A stretch of DNA of 64,000 nucleotides, from NCBI GenBank assembly GCA_965262565.1, contig CBDHFQ010000020.1, positions 186,001-250,000 of the forward strand, in the 5' to 3' direction. Source of the DNA: CBDHFQ01 sp965262565 (GTDB taxonomy: Bacteria; Bacteroidota; Bacteroidia; J057). The notes beneath the pieces are model-generated. The model saw only the letters and a list, made by a program, of their open reading frames with translations. It had not been told where the DNA came from and made no database searches. A program made the translations under genes and the position numbers. This document shows positions 54,967 through 63,941 of this stretch, one piece after another (positions within the stretch are counted from its first letter, which is position 1; each line of letters starts with the position of its first letter).

Positions 54967-56391
54967 ATGATATATTCATTTTCGAACCCTTTAAATCATA
55001 AGCAACAATTAAGCTCCCTTTGTTTCAAAGGGTGGATTGTAATCATGATTTTTAGTGTAATAACTGGTTGTACTTATCAATCAGTAGATTATAAAGAGGA
55101 AATCAATGCTTCGGATTATCTGCGTCGTTCTGTCCAACAGCTTACTGATGTCATCGTATTTGACATATTTTCGCCTCCTGTGGCCAGTAGAGTATATGCC
55201 TATCCAAGCATAGCAGCATACGAAACCCTGGTACCGGAGCATTCTGATTTTTTGACCCTTGCTGGTCAGTTAAATGGGTTGTCTCCTATTCCAGCTCCTG
55301 ATACTACAGAGGAAATTAACTTACCTATAGCTTCTATCCATGCTTTTTTAGCGACTGGGAAAGCGCTGGTTTTCTCTGAGGATAGAATAGATGAATTTGA
55401 GAGCCAACTAACGGAAGAGTTTAGAACTTTGGGGGTGCCTAAAGCGGTAATTGAGAGATCTTTTGCATATGGCGAATTAGTGAGTAAGCATATTTTGGCA
55501 TGGTCAAAGGAAGACAATTACCATGAAACAAGAAGCTTCCCTAAATTTACTGTTTCTGAAGATCCTGCCAGATGGAAACCTACCCCCCCTGCTTACATGG
55601 ATGGGATAGAGCCCCATTGGAACAAAATAAGACCTTTTGTGATCGATTCCGCTACTCAATTTATTCCTGTTCCTCCTACTGAATTTAATATGGACGATGA
55701 TAGTGATTTTTACAGCGAGTTGATGGAAGTTTATGAAGTGGGGAATACATTGACGGAAGAACAAAGGGAGATAGCCTCTTTTTGGGATTGCAATCCATAT
55801 GTAATGAATGTCACAGGACATGTGATGTTCGCTACAAAGAAGATTACCCCAGGAGGACACTGGATTTCCATTACTTCTATTGTAACAGAACAGGCTAAGT
55901 CGGATGTCATTGAGACTGCTGAAGCGTATGCCTTAGTTTCCATCGCATTGGCGGACGCATTTATTAGTTGTTGGGATGAAAAATACAGGAGTTCCCTAAT
56001 AAGACCAGAAACGCTTATTAACCAACATGTAGATCCCGATTGGGTTCCTTTATTGCAAACACCTCCTTTTCCGGAATATACCAGTGGGCATAGTGTTATT
56101 TCCAGAGCTGCAGCAGTAACCTTAACAGATTTGTTTGGAGAATCCTACCATTTTATCGATTCCAGCGAAGTGGATTATGGCCTGCCTCCAAGAACGTTTG
56201 ATTCCTTTATAGAAGCATCAGAAGAAGCTGCTATCAGTAGGCTATTTGGAGGAATACACTATATGCCAGCTATTGAAAATGGGGTTAAGCAGGGAGAAAA
56301 AGTTGGTGATTTCATCGTCTCCAATATTCAAACCAGAAAGGGAAAAGCAACAAATGAGGAAGTAGGCGAAAGTGTTGCCAGGAAAAAATAA
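54967..56391 (+). CDS. Vanadium-dependent haloperoxidase-like (PAP2 superfamily) lipoprotein
   Basis: 474 residues with a lipoprotein signal (IVIMIFSVITGC). The helical PAP2/haloperoxidase core carries the three vanadate/phosphate-binding motifs. These are K-x6-R-P (Lys339 to Arg346-Pro347 in EKYRSSLIRP), a TSGHS version of PSGH with His375, and S-R-x5-H with His431 (ISRLFGGIHYMP). The Asp that follows this His in classical enzymes is Ala here. Relatives are common in Bacteroidota next to FG-GAP/ASPIC and SusCD genes. They may be haloperoxidases or phosphatases; biochemical function is not settled by sequence. It would act in the periplasm or at the surface. Confidence 0.88.
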   Translation: MIYSFSNPLNHKQQLSSLCFKGWIVIMIFSVITGCTYQSVDYKEEINASDYLRRSVQQLTDVIVFDIFSPPVASRVYAYPSIAAYETLVPEHSDFLTLAGQLNGLSPIPAPDTTEEINLPIASIHAFLATGKALVFSEDRIDEFESQLTEEFRTLGVPKAVIERSFAYGELVSKHILAWSKEDNYHETRSFPKFTVSEDPARWKPTPPAYMDGIEPHWNKIRPFVIDSATQFIPVPPTEFNMDDDSDFYSELMEVYEVGNTLTEEQREIASFWDCNPYVMNVTGHVMFATKKITPGGHWISITSIVTEQAKSDVIETAEAYALVSIALADAFISCWDEKYRSSLIRPETLINQHVDPDWVPLLQTPPFPEYTSGHSVISRAAAVTLTDLFGESYHFIDSSEVDYGLPPRTFDSFIEASEEAAISRLFGGIHYMPAIENGVKQGEKVGDFIVSNIQTRKGKATNEEVGESVARKK

Positions 56392-56630
56392 AGAGGGTCC
56401 GTTAATATGCTTTAGCAATCTGTTGTTCATGTCGAGTAGGAGTGATTATTTCTCTCATGTGTTTCTAGGACTTGATTTATTCGATTATGTGGAGATTTTC
56501 ATTGATATTTATATAGAGTTTATAAAGGATACTGGGGATATCATGTTCGATGTAGGTGGAATTGATTATTGTTTTTGTACGCAACAAATCGTTTGTACCT
56601 TTACGCTATCACACATTGAGGCAGGGAATT

Positions 56631-57176
56631 ATGCATATAAGAAATTTGTTAGTATTGTTCAGGCATCTCACTGTAAAATCCATTGAAAAAGGAGAAATCT
56701 TAATACAAGAAGGGACGACTACAAAAGATATTTTCTTTATCAAGAAAGGATTAATCCGTAGCTATTTCCTAAATGATAAGGCTGATGACGTCACTTTTCA
56801 GTTATATCCAGAATATCATATTTTCGGCAATGTGCATTCGATTTTTTTTAATAAGCCTTCAAGATATTCATATGAGGCAATAGAGTGCACCAAAATATAT
56901 ACAATTAGCTATGACTCCTTTCAAAAATTGCTAGCTAAAAATCCCCGGCTAATAGAATTAAACAGCATTTATCTTGCTAAAATAATAATAAACCAGGCCT
57001 TCCAGCGTCTGGAATCATTTGTGTTACTGTCTCCTGAAGAACGTTATATAAAATATATGGAGGATTATCCAGGTGTTATGAATCGGGCACCAGATAAGTA
57101 CATAGCCAATGTGTTGGGTATAACTCCTGTTTCTTTGAGCAGAATTAAAAATCGAATTTTACTAAAAAAAGATTAG
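56631..57176 (+). CDS. Crp/Fnr-family transcriptional regulator
   Basis: 181 residues from ATG at 56631; a GTG at 56556 would add 25 residues. An N-terminal cyclic-nucleotide-binding fold (IEKGEILIQEGTTTKDIFFI, KKGLIRSYFL) is followed by the long dimerisation helix and a C-terminal helix-turn-helix (DKYIANVLGITPVSLSRIKN). It is of the short Bacteroidota type without the residues that bind cAMP in E. coli Crp, so its signal is unknown. It sits 460 bp upstream of a symporter gene whose promoter region contains two prominent inverted repeats and may be a target. Confidence 0.88.
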   Translation: MHIRNLLVLFRHLTVKSIEKGEILIQEGTTTKDIFFIKKGLIRSYFLNDKADDVTFQLYPEYHIFGNVHSIFFNKPSRYSYEAIECTKIYTISYDSFQKLLAKNPRLIELNSIYLAKIIINQAFQRLESFVLLSPEERYIKYMEDYPGVMNRAPDKYIANVLGITPVSLSRIKNRILLKKD

Positions 57177-57427
57177 TCCATCGTTTATTTCCCATCCTTT
57201 GTTGAGGTGAGTAGTTTTTGGTTTGACGAGTTACTATGGCTGGAATCATCAGGTGCAGATGTTATCAGCCACAATAAGTAAATGGTGCCTGTTACAGACT
57301 CCCTCTAAGTAAATGTAAGCTTAAACTAAACGTGATGCTAAGCCATTCACTTTTTCTGGAAGTAAATCACTGCTAAAGATAGTCTCTTCCCCTGATTCTG
57401 AAGACACCTTCAGGCTCATGGCGATAT

Positions 57428-57468
57428 AATTTACAATATTATTTAAAAATATTGCGTTATTGTAAATT
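57428..57468. promoter_or_regulatory. 11-bp inverted repeat, candidate operator or stem-loop
   Basis: AATTTACAATA (57428-57438) is mirrored perfectly by TATTGTAAATT (57458-57468) with a 19-nt AT-rich spacer that itself contains two AATATT copies. It lies about 170 bp before the symporter start. It could bind a dimeric regulator such as the Crp/Fnr protein encoded just upstream, or form a stem-loop at the end of that gene's transcript. Confidence 0.45.
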
Positions 57469-57521
57469 CGTAAAATTATTTAACTTTTATTTTTCTTTAA
57501 ATGTTCGCTTACCTATCTTTT

Positions 57522-57546
57522 ACTAAATGATGTTCCAACATTTAGT
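57522..57546. promoter_or_regulatory. Near-perfect 25-bp palindrome before the symporter
   Basis: ACTAAATG (57522-57529) pairs with CATTTAGT (57539-57546), and two more inner base pairs form after one mismatch. It is centred about 103 bp before the symporter ATG, a sensible place for an operator. Confidence 0.45.
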
Positions 57547-57636
57547 TATAGAGGAATTTTGAAGATGATCATCAAATTGAGTATCATTGTTTGTTCCAAA
57601 CAATTAAAAAAGTAGGAATTACTATTATTATTCGCT

Positions 57637-59352
57637 ATGGAAGATTTTAGCCTTAGTCATCTCGATATCGGGATTATGGTGGCCTATGCTGTGTTTGTCA
57701 TAGGGTACGGTATATATAAGTCCAAAAGTAAGAATTCAGAGGAGTATTTTTTGGGAGGTAGATCTATGATTTGGCCTGTTGTTGGGATTTCCCTATTTGC
57801 GGCCAATATTTCCAGTTCTACACTCGTAGGACTTGCCAGTGATGCCTATAATACAGATACGCATGTATATAATTACGAATGGCTGGCAGTAGTAGTATTA
57901 GTCTTTTTTTCTATCTTTTTCCTTCCTTTTTATTTACGATCAGGAGTTTACACCATGCCGGAGTTTTTGGAAAGAAGGTATGACAGTAGATCGAGGTACT
58001 ATTTTTCATTTATCACATTAATAGGGAATGTGATAGTAGATGCAGCTGCAGGATTATATGTGGGAATGTTAGTCATGAAAATCGTTTTTCCAGGGACTCC
58101 TACCTGGGTAATAGTGGTAGGATTAGCAGTAGCAGCAGCAGCTTATACCATTCCTGGAGGCTTATCTTCTGTGGTGCATACAGAAGTAGTTCAAGCGGTA
58201 CTATTAATTATTGGCTCCATTATTTTGACCTATTTTGCATTTTCAGAAGTAGGAGGGTGGTCAGGATTAATTGAAGGCCTAACGGCAAAGCAAGGAGAAC
58301 CTCCTGTGGGAGATAAAACGCCTGAAGAAATATTTAGCCTGGTAAGACCAGCCTCAGATGAATATATGCCCTGGACCGGATTATTATTTGGAGCACCTAT
58401 TCTCGGATTTTATTTTTGGGCCACTAATCAATTCATGGTTCAAAGAGTATTAAGTGCTAAAGATCTAAATCATGGCAGGTGGGGAGCATTATTTGCAGGA
58501 TTGTTAAAATTACCTGTATTATTTATTATGGTATTTCCCGGAACAGTCGCTATTCTACTATTCTCTGATCTGGATTTGTCGTTTCTAAATTATCTCATTG
58601 AAGTAGATGGTCAAGAGGTTCCATGCCGTAAATTAGATGATTGTCCCAATATGACGTATCCAGTCCTATTGTTTAAATTACTTCCTACTGGCTTGCTTGG
58701 ATTAGTACTGGCCGGATTACTTGCGGCCATGATGTCTAGTGTTTCAGCGACATTTAATTCCGCTTCTACCTTAATTACGATGGACTTTGTGACAAAATTA
58801 AGGCCTGATTTGGATAGTAAACAGTTAGTAAGAGTAGGTCAAATTTCCACCCTGATTTTAGTGATTTTAGCAGCAGCCTGGGCTCCGCAGATAGAGAAAT
58901 TGGGTTCACTCTTTACGTATCTTCAGCGGGTTATTGCTTACACTTGTCCACCGGTGGTCGCTGTTTTTCTTGCAGGGCTTTTCTGGAAGAGAGCTAATGG
59001 TAATGGAGCTATTGCAGGCTTACTGATTGGCTTTATCGTGGCAGTATTTTTATTGACCCTGGAAGTATGGGCTGCAGGTGGTGAGTTAAGTGGTATTCTG
59101 GCTGACATAAATGATATTCATTTCCTTCATAAGGCGGCTTACTTATTACTTGTCAGTTTTGTCATTTTGGCCGTAGTTAGTTTGGCTTCTTCTCCTTCAC
59201 CCCAACATCAAGTAGAAGAATACACTTATTCCAGGAAAGTATTTGATGCTGATACAAGAGAGCTTCAAGGAGTGCCTTGGTATAAGAACTATAGGATTCT
59301 TTCCATCATTCTAATATTATTAACAGCATGTATCGTTATTTACTTCTGGTAA
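57637..59352 (+). CDS. Sodium/solute symporter (SSS family)
   Basis: 571 residues with about 13-14 transmembrane helices. Family features include EEYFLGGRSMIWPVVGISLFA, AANISSSTLVGLA, MPEFLERRY near TM4, AYTIPGGLSSVVHTEVVQAV and the SSS signature region GLLGLVLAGLLAAMMSSVSA followed by FNSASTLITMD. Such carriers couple Na+ entry to uptake of sugars or related small solutes across the inner membrane (SGLT-like). The cysteine-containing loop (PCRKLDDCPN) occurs in several sugar-transporting members. Given the neighbouring SusC/SusD and glucosidase genes it may import a monosaccharide; this is inference. It is transcribed alone. Confidence 0.92.
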   Translation: MEDFSLSHLDIGIMVAYAVFVIGYGIYKSKSKNSEEYFLGGRSMIWPVVGISLFAANISSSTLVGLASDAYNTDTHVYNYEWLAVVVLVFFSIFFLPFYLRSGVYTMPEFLERRYDSRSRYYFSFITLIGNVIVDAAAGLYVGMLVMKIVFPGTPTWVIVVGLAVAAAAYTIPGGLSSVVHTEVVQAVLLIIGSIILTYFAFSEVGGWSGLIEGLTAKQGEPPVGDKTPEEIFSLVRPASDEYMPWTGLLFGAPILGFYFWATNQFMVQRVLSAKDLNHGRWGALFAGLLKLPVLFIMVFPGTVAILLFSDLDLSFLNYLIEVDGQEVPCRKLDDCPNMTYPVLLFKLLPTGLLGLVLAGLLAAMMSSVSATFNSASTLITMDFVTKLRPDLDSKQLVRVGQISTLILVILAAAWAPQIEKLGSLFTYLQRVIAYTCPPVVAVFLAGLFWKRANGNGAIAGLLIGFIVAVFLLTLEVWAAGGELSGILADINDIHFLHKAAYLLLVSFVILAVVSLASSPSPQHQVEEYTYSRKVFDADTRELQGVPWYKNYRILSIILILLTACIVIYFW

Positions 59353-59500
59353 ATTATGCGGTGATCATGGAATGATGAACTGAGCCTAAAGTAGGGCGTG
59401 AAGAATGATGTTTAAAGAAGAAAGTCTAATGCGAAAAGGATGGATTGATCGTCTATCCTCATTATTATCTAAATAAATTAACAGTATCTAATATACGCGA

Positions 59501-60304
59501 TCAGAATTCTTCTTGGTCAAACTCTATCGGAAAGTCTGGTTCCTCTCCATATACGTAAATAATGATAGGATACCCTTCTCTAACATGATCTCTTCCTTTA
59601 CCTATTTGTGGAGATTGCTTAAATACTTGACCATATTCTTCATCCATATAATTGGGTTCATATATGATCTTCCCCAATCCCAACCCTTTTAATGTTAACC
59701 TCTCCAAGGCTTCTTCCAGTGGCAGACCCATCAGATCCGGAAGTTCTACCATTTTAGCATTGCGTAATCCATCTCCTATGACCAAATCAATTTTAGATCC
59801 TTGAGGTAAAAATTCTCCTCCCTCTAAAGGCTTCCCTCGGAAATTGGCCTCCAACACTACATTTTCTGCTATATCAGGTTTTCTGGTAACGGTACCTACC
59901 CCTAATTTCCAGCTTTCAAGTTGGGATTTTGCTTGATAGAAGGTAATATCAATAAGATTAGGAACTTTCACTTTAGGAGCATTTTGTTGATTCAAGGTAA
60001 GAAATACCTTTCTCTTCGGTTTTACCCTACTCAATGAAACGGGATACTGAGAAATCACAGTTAACGGAGGAAGGTCAGAAATGTAGGTACAGTCTCTCAC
60101 TTCATAACGCAATCCATTTTTCGCCAACTCTTTTACTGCGTTAGTATAAGATACTTCAGTAATATCGGGAACCAGCACTGCATCTCCATGTCTTGTATAT
60201 ATAGGTAAGAACAGGAAAAATATGAGGAAGTAGAATATTAATCCAAGTACTCCTAATCCTAGCAGTGTCAAAAAAAATTCCCTACTAATAAAATATTTTA
60301 ACAT
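59501..60304 (-). CDS. PASTA-domain single-pass membrane protein
   Basis: 267 residues: an N-terminal transmembrane helix (~12-33, FFLTLLGLGVLGLIFYFLIFFLF) and then three PASTA domains (~40-110, ~112-180, ~185-255), each with the [VL]PDL or VPNL start (LVPDITEVSYTNAVKELAKN, KVPNLIDITFYQAKSQLE, ELPDLMGLPLEEALERL). PASTA domains bind peptidoglycan fragments or beta-lactams in Ser/Thr kinases and PBPs, but no kinase or transpeptidase domain is attached. It would face the periplasm. It lies 49 bp downstream of argS and probably belongs to that transcript. Confidence 0.9.
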   Translation of the reverse strand: MLKYFISREFFLTLLGLGVLGLIFYFLIFFLFLPIYTRHGDAVLVPDITEVSYTNAVKELAKNGLRYEVRDCTYISDLPPLTVISQYPVSLSRVKPKRKVFLTLNQQNAPKVKVPNLIDITFYQAKSQLESWKLGVGTVTRKPDIAENVVLEANFRGKPLEGGEFLPQGSKIDLVIGDGLRNAKMVELPDLMGLPLEEALERLTLKGLGLGKIIYEPNYMDEEYGQVFKQSPQIGKGRDHVREGYPIIIYVYGEEPDFPIEFDQEEF

Positions 60305-60353
60305 GTTTCTGAGAACTACATTTATTTGAAAAAAACATATACTCTATAAATAA

Positions 60354-62153
60354 CTACATTTTTTCTGGAACATCAATACCCAACAAAGCCATACATTTTT
60401 TAATGATCTTTCCTGACATGTTTGAAAGGGCAAATCGGAAGGCACTTAAGTTAGGCTCATCAGAAAAGATAATTTTATCTCCATGATAAAAGCGATTATA
60501 ATCTTTTGCTAATTCGTATACGTAATTTGCTATCAAAGAAGGATTATACTGGTTTCCCGCTTCTTTTAGCACGTATGGGTACATGTACAGTTTTCTCAAT
60601 AAGCTTTTCTCTGCTTCATTGATCTCCTTTTCCAGTGTTTTATGTTCATCATATGCCTGGATACTTTGGGCATTTCTGGCAATAGAAGCAGTCCTGGTAT
60701 ACGCATATTGAATAAAAGGACCCGTATGACCGAAAATATCTATGGATTCTTTGGGATCAAATAATAGTTGTTTCTGAGGGTCAACTTTTATGAGAAAATA
60801 TTTTAGACCTGCTAATCCGATTACTTCATTCAATTCATTTAGCTCCTCTTTGGACATATCACTGGTTTTACCCGTTTCCCTTCTCTCTTCTGTAGCTTTC
60901 CGGGCTGCTTGAAACATTTCATCCATCAGGTCATCAGCATCTACACTTGTCCCCTCTCTGGATTTCATTTTTCCTGAGGGTAAATTGACCATGCCGTACG
61001 ATAAATGATACATTCCCTCTGCAAAAGGTTTCCCTAATTTTTTCATGATCAGAAACAATACCTTGAAATGATATTCCTGCTCATTTCCTACCACATATAC
61101 AGAGCGGTTCATATGATAATCCTTATACCTCACTTCTGCGATAGCGAGATCCTGAGTCATATATACTGCTGTTCCATTACTTCTCAACAGTAGCTTTTCA
61201 TCCAGGCCTTCATCCGTTAAGTCTACCCAAATAGAGCCATCCTCTTTTTGATAAAATACTTCCTTTTCTAATCCACCTAATACCGAATCTTTTCCCATTT
61301 GATATACTTCGGATTCGTAATAGTATTTATCAAAATATACTCCTAAGCGCTTGAATGTTTTTTGATAAGCTTCATATACCCAACTGTTCATCTTCTCCCA
61401 TAATGAACGAGTTTCAGGATCTCCAGCTTCCCATTTTACCAATAAGTCTTGTACTCCTTTTTCACTTGGAGCCTCTTTTACAGCTACTTTTTCTGTTATC
61501 CCTTGTTTAATGAAAGTCTCGATCTCTTTTTTTAATATATTTGAATATTCTACGTAATAATTCCCCACAAATAAGTCTCCCTTGACATTTATCTCGCTGG
61601 GAGAATCATATCTGCCAGCCTGTTGCCAGGCATACATAGATTTGGAAATAGCTGTTCCTCTATCATTAAACAGGCATACTGGATGGGACTTGTATCCATT
61701 AGCTTTCAGAATTTCATGGATAGAATACCCTAGCACAATATTTCTCAAATGACCAAGGTGTAGAGGCTTATTTGTATTAGGAGAACAATATTCCACCACG
61801 ACCACTTCTCCTTTCCCATGATGTAGCTTGAGAAAGTTAGGGTTCTGATGTTGCCTCGCTAAAAAGCTCAACCAAAATTGATCTGACAAAACGAAATTGA
61901 CAAATCCCTTGATGATATTATATCTCAGGATGTATGGGAGTTGTTCCTGCACTAATCTTCCTACAGTTTCTCCAATTTGTGGAGGGGAGCCTACTTTGTG
62001 CTTTGATAATGGAAATACGACCAGTGTAAAATCTCCCTCAAACTCTTTTCTGGTCTCTTGAACAGGTAGAATCGAAGGATCTATCTCCAGTTGATAATGA
62101 TTTTTTACTACTTGAGCGGCAGCCTGTTGAATTTCTGATATAACATCTAACAT
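60354..62153 (-). CDS. argS: Arginyl-tRNA synthetase
   Basis: 599 residues, typical bacterial ArgRS length. It charges tRNA-Arg in the cytoplasm. The N-terminal Add-1 domain (~1-105) precedes the class I core with HIGH motif HLGH in EYCSPNTNKPLHLGHLRN. Other blocks are YVVGNEQEYHF, FAEGMYHLSYGMVNLPSGKM and SREGTSVDADDL, where the KMSKS loop is represented by GKMKSREG as in many ArgRS. The C-terminal DALR anticodon-binding domain includes GPFIQYAYTRTASI and ends near MALLGIDVPEKM. It sits 30 bp downstream of the LptF/G permease gene. Confidence 0.97.
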   Translation of the reverse strand: MLDVISEIQQAAAQVVKNHYQLEIDPSILPVQETRKEFEGDFTLVVFPLSKHKVGSPPQIGETVGRLVQEQLPYILRYNIIKGFVNFVLSDQFWLSFLARQHQNPNFLKLHHGKGEVVVVEYCSPNTNKPLHLGHLRNIVLGYSIHEILKANGYKSHPVCLFNDRGTAISKSMYAWQQAGRYDSPSEINVKGDLFVGNYYVEYSNILKKEIETFIKQGITEKVAVKEAPSEKGVQDLLVKWEAGDPETRSLWEKMNSWVYEAYQKTFKRLGVYFDKYYYESEVYQMGKDSVLGGLEKEVFYQKEDGSIWVDLTDEGLDEKLLLRSNGTAVYMTQDLAIAEVRYKDYHMNRSVYVVGNEQEYHFKVLFLIMKKLGKPFAEGMYHLSYGMVNLPSGKMKSREGTSVDADDLMDEMFQAARKATEERRETGKTSDMSKEELNELNEVIGLAGLKYFLIKVDPQKQLLFDPKESIDIFGHTGPFIQYAYTRTASIARNAQSIQAYDEHKTLEKEINEAEKSLLRKLYMYPYVLKEAGNQYNPSLIANYVYELAKDYNRFYHGDKIIFSDEPNLSAFRFALSNMSGKIIKKCMALLGIDVPEKM

Positions 62154-62183
62154 AAATAATGTCTGGATTAGGGAAATATATCT

Positions 62184-63941
62184 TTATTGATCTATAATAG
62201 ATGAAGGTAAAGTACCCTTTCTTCTAAACATAAAGGTGCGCACGGCCTGGAATAGAGAATTCATTCTATCACCTAAAGAGCTCCATATATGTTCGTCTAA
62301 AATCCTTGAGTCAGTAGTAGCCTGATAAGTCAGTAAGATGGATAAAGGGCCAAAAACCATGACAGGAAGAAAAGCCCCTACCCATGGAAGAATTACATCT
62401 TCTCTTGCCATCTTTTTCCCCTGGGTAATCATGACGTAAAAAAGAATGAAAAGAATCAGCGAAATAAGAGAAGGAAACCCAAGCCCCCCCTTTCGAATGA
62501 TGGCTCCCAGGGAAGCACCGATGAGTACGAACAACAGGCAAGTCAAGGGAATAGCATATCGATGATAATATTCGAAATAATATTTTCTCACCGTTTTATC
62601 GTCTTCAGCTTTCTTTTTAATCATGAACTCGAGATAACTCTTGACTGCCCGTGCATTAGTAAGCGCCCGATTAGCAAGTTCATGGGGCTCTACCTCCTCG
62701 AAACATTCGATTAATTCTCCCTGACTGACTTCAGCGGGAATAACTGGAATGGTATCTCTTTCAATTCTCGTTCTCAATGGATTCCTTACATTTTCTTTAC
62801 TACTTACTGCTGAATTAGACGAAGCAGAACTGACCTTAACTGTTTTAGAAGCATTTTCTACTGAATGTTCAACTGATGCTTTGGGACTAACTTCTGCTAG
62901 AGAACTCATTTGCGTCTTAGTTGCACTGGCTGTATCGTTTTTTGTAGAAGTACTATCCAGGTTTTGCGGAATACCCTCAATCTTATCAGGGGTATTGGGA
63001 AGTGAAATCCGTCTGGTATAAATTCCGGCCTGTTCAAAGGAAGTATCAACTCTCGTATATCTACCTACCTGGTCAAAATACTTTCTCCTATTTGCGATAC
63101 TCAACTTATTGAGACTATCCACAGACCTACCCAATCGTGCCATTGGCATAGTGATCTGATGCTTAAAATGACTTTCATCCGTTCTACTAAGATCAAATCC
63201 ACTGAGGTTGAAATGATAGTACAAAGAGTCGTAATAGGTCCTACCGTGTTTATATGTATCGGGTTTACCTGCTTCTGGTTTATATTCTTCATATCTGGAG
63301 CCGGAATATAAAGTCATTTTCATAGATCGACCTCCGGGAAGTAAATGGGTGAGGGCTGAATCTGCCAGAATAATATTTGTATTCCCTCTTTTCTCGGTAT
63401 GATCGTAAATCATGACATCGTAAAGTGTACCTGTACTGAGGTCTTTATCAGAAACCCTGATAACAAATCCATCGATATCATTGTAAAAATGCCCCGGTTT
63501 AATAGCTACATCGGGTTTTTTTCGCTGAACATCATACAACAAGCTAAAAAACTTAAGATTGGAAGATGGGATCACATTGAAGGTAAACCAATACGAAATA
63601 CCGGTCATGATCAGGCCCACAAAGATCAATGGACGCATTGTCCTGAAAATATTGATGCCCGAAGACTTTATGGCTGCTAATTCATAGTTTTCACCTAATG
63701 TGCCATACGTAATGAGCCCAGCTGCTAACAGAGCAACGGGCAGAGCGGTAATACTTAATCGTCCGCTCGCATAGAAAAAAAGCTTTCCAATCACGTCCAA
63801 TCCTAATCCTTTACCGAAAATTTCATCCATGTAAAGCGCCATGAATTGCATGACAAGGATAAACAGGATGACTGCAAAACTCATCAACAAAGGGCCAATA
63901 TAGGATCGAAGAAACAGCCACTCTAAACGAAATATTTTCAT
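62184..63941 (-). CDS. LptF/LptG (YjgP/YjgQ) family permease
   Basis: 585 residues, longer than the ~360 of E. coli LptF/G. Three N-terminal transmembrane helices (LEWLFLRSYIGPLLMSFAVI, SITALPVALLAAGLITYGTL, MRPLIFVGLIMTGISYWFTF), a periplasmic beta domain, and three C-terminal helices (YAIPLTCLLFVLIGASLGAI, FPSLISLILFILFYVMI and one near LPWVGAFLPVMV) match the family that extracts lipopolysaccharide from the inner membrane with LptB. Roughly residues 275-400 hold a Ser/Thr/Lys-rich low-complexity insertion not found in proteobacterial proteins. It is the first complete gene of the minus-strand run with argS and the PASTA gene. Whether it is the LptF or LptG equivalent cannot be told. Confidence 0.9.
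   Translation of the reverse strand: MKIFRLEWLFLRSYIGPLLMSFAVILFILVMQFMALYMDEIFGKGLGLDVIGKLFFYASGRLSITALPVALLAAGLITYGTLGENYELAAIKSSGINIFRTMRPLIFVGLIMTGISYWFTFNVIPSSNLKFFSLLYDVQRKKPDVAIKPGHFYNDIDGFVIRVSDKDLSTGTLYDVMIYDHTEKRGNTNIILADSALTHLLPGGRSMKMTLYSGSRYEEYKPEAGKPDTYKHGRTYYDSLYYHFNLSGFDLSRTDESHFKHQITMPMARLGRSVDSLNKLSIANRRKYFDQVGRYTRVDTSFEQAGIYTRRISLPNTPDKIEGIPQNLDSTSTKNDTASATKTQMSSLAEVSPKASVEHSVENASKTVKVSSASSNSAVSSKENVRNPLRTRIERDTIPVIPAEVSQGELIECFEEVEPHELANRALTNARAVKSYLEFMIKKKAEDDKTVRKYYFEYYHRYAIPLTCLLFVLIGASLGAIIRKGGLGFPSLISLILFILFYVMITQGKKMAREDVILPWVGAFLPVMVFGPLSILLTYQATTDSRILDEHIWSSLGDRMNSLFQAVRTFMFRRKGTLPSSIIDQ

Larger units (their letters stand above)
57177..57636. other. Gene-free stretch before the symporter
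   Basis: 460 bp without a gene. It contains two inverted repeats annotated separately (57428-57468 and 57522-57546). The sequence becomes very AT-rich after 57420, as expected for a promoter region. No tRNA-like structure was seen. Confidence 0.5.

Noticed and set aside
55504..55860. 118-codon open frame antisense to the haloperoxidase-like gene
   Set aside because: The plus-strand frame contains all family motifs; the antisense frame has none.
56372..56686. 104-codon plus-strand frame overlapping the haloperoxidase end and the Crp/Fnr start
   Set aside because: Overlaps both genes in another frame and shows no domain or signal.
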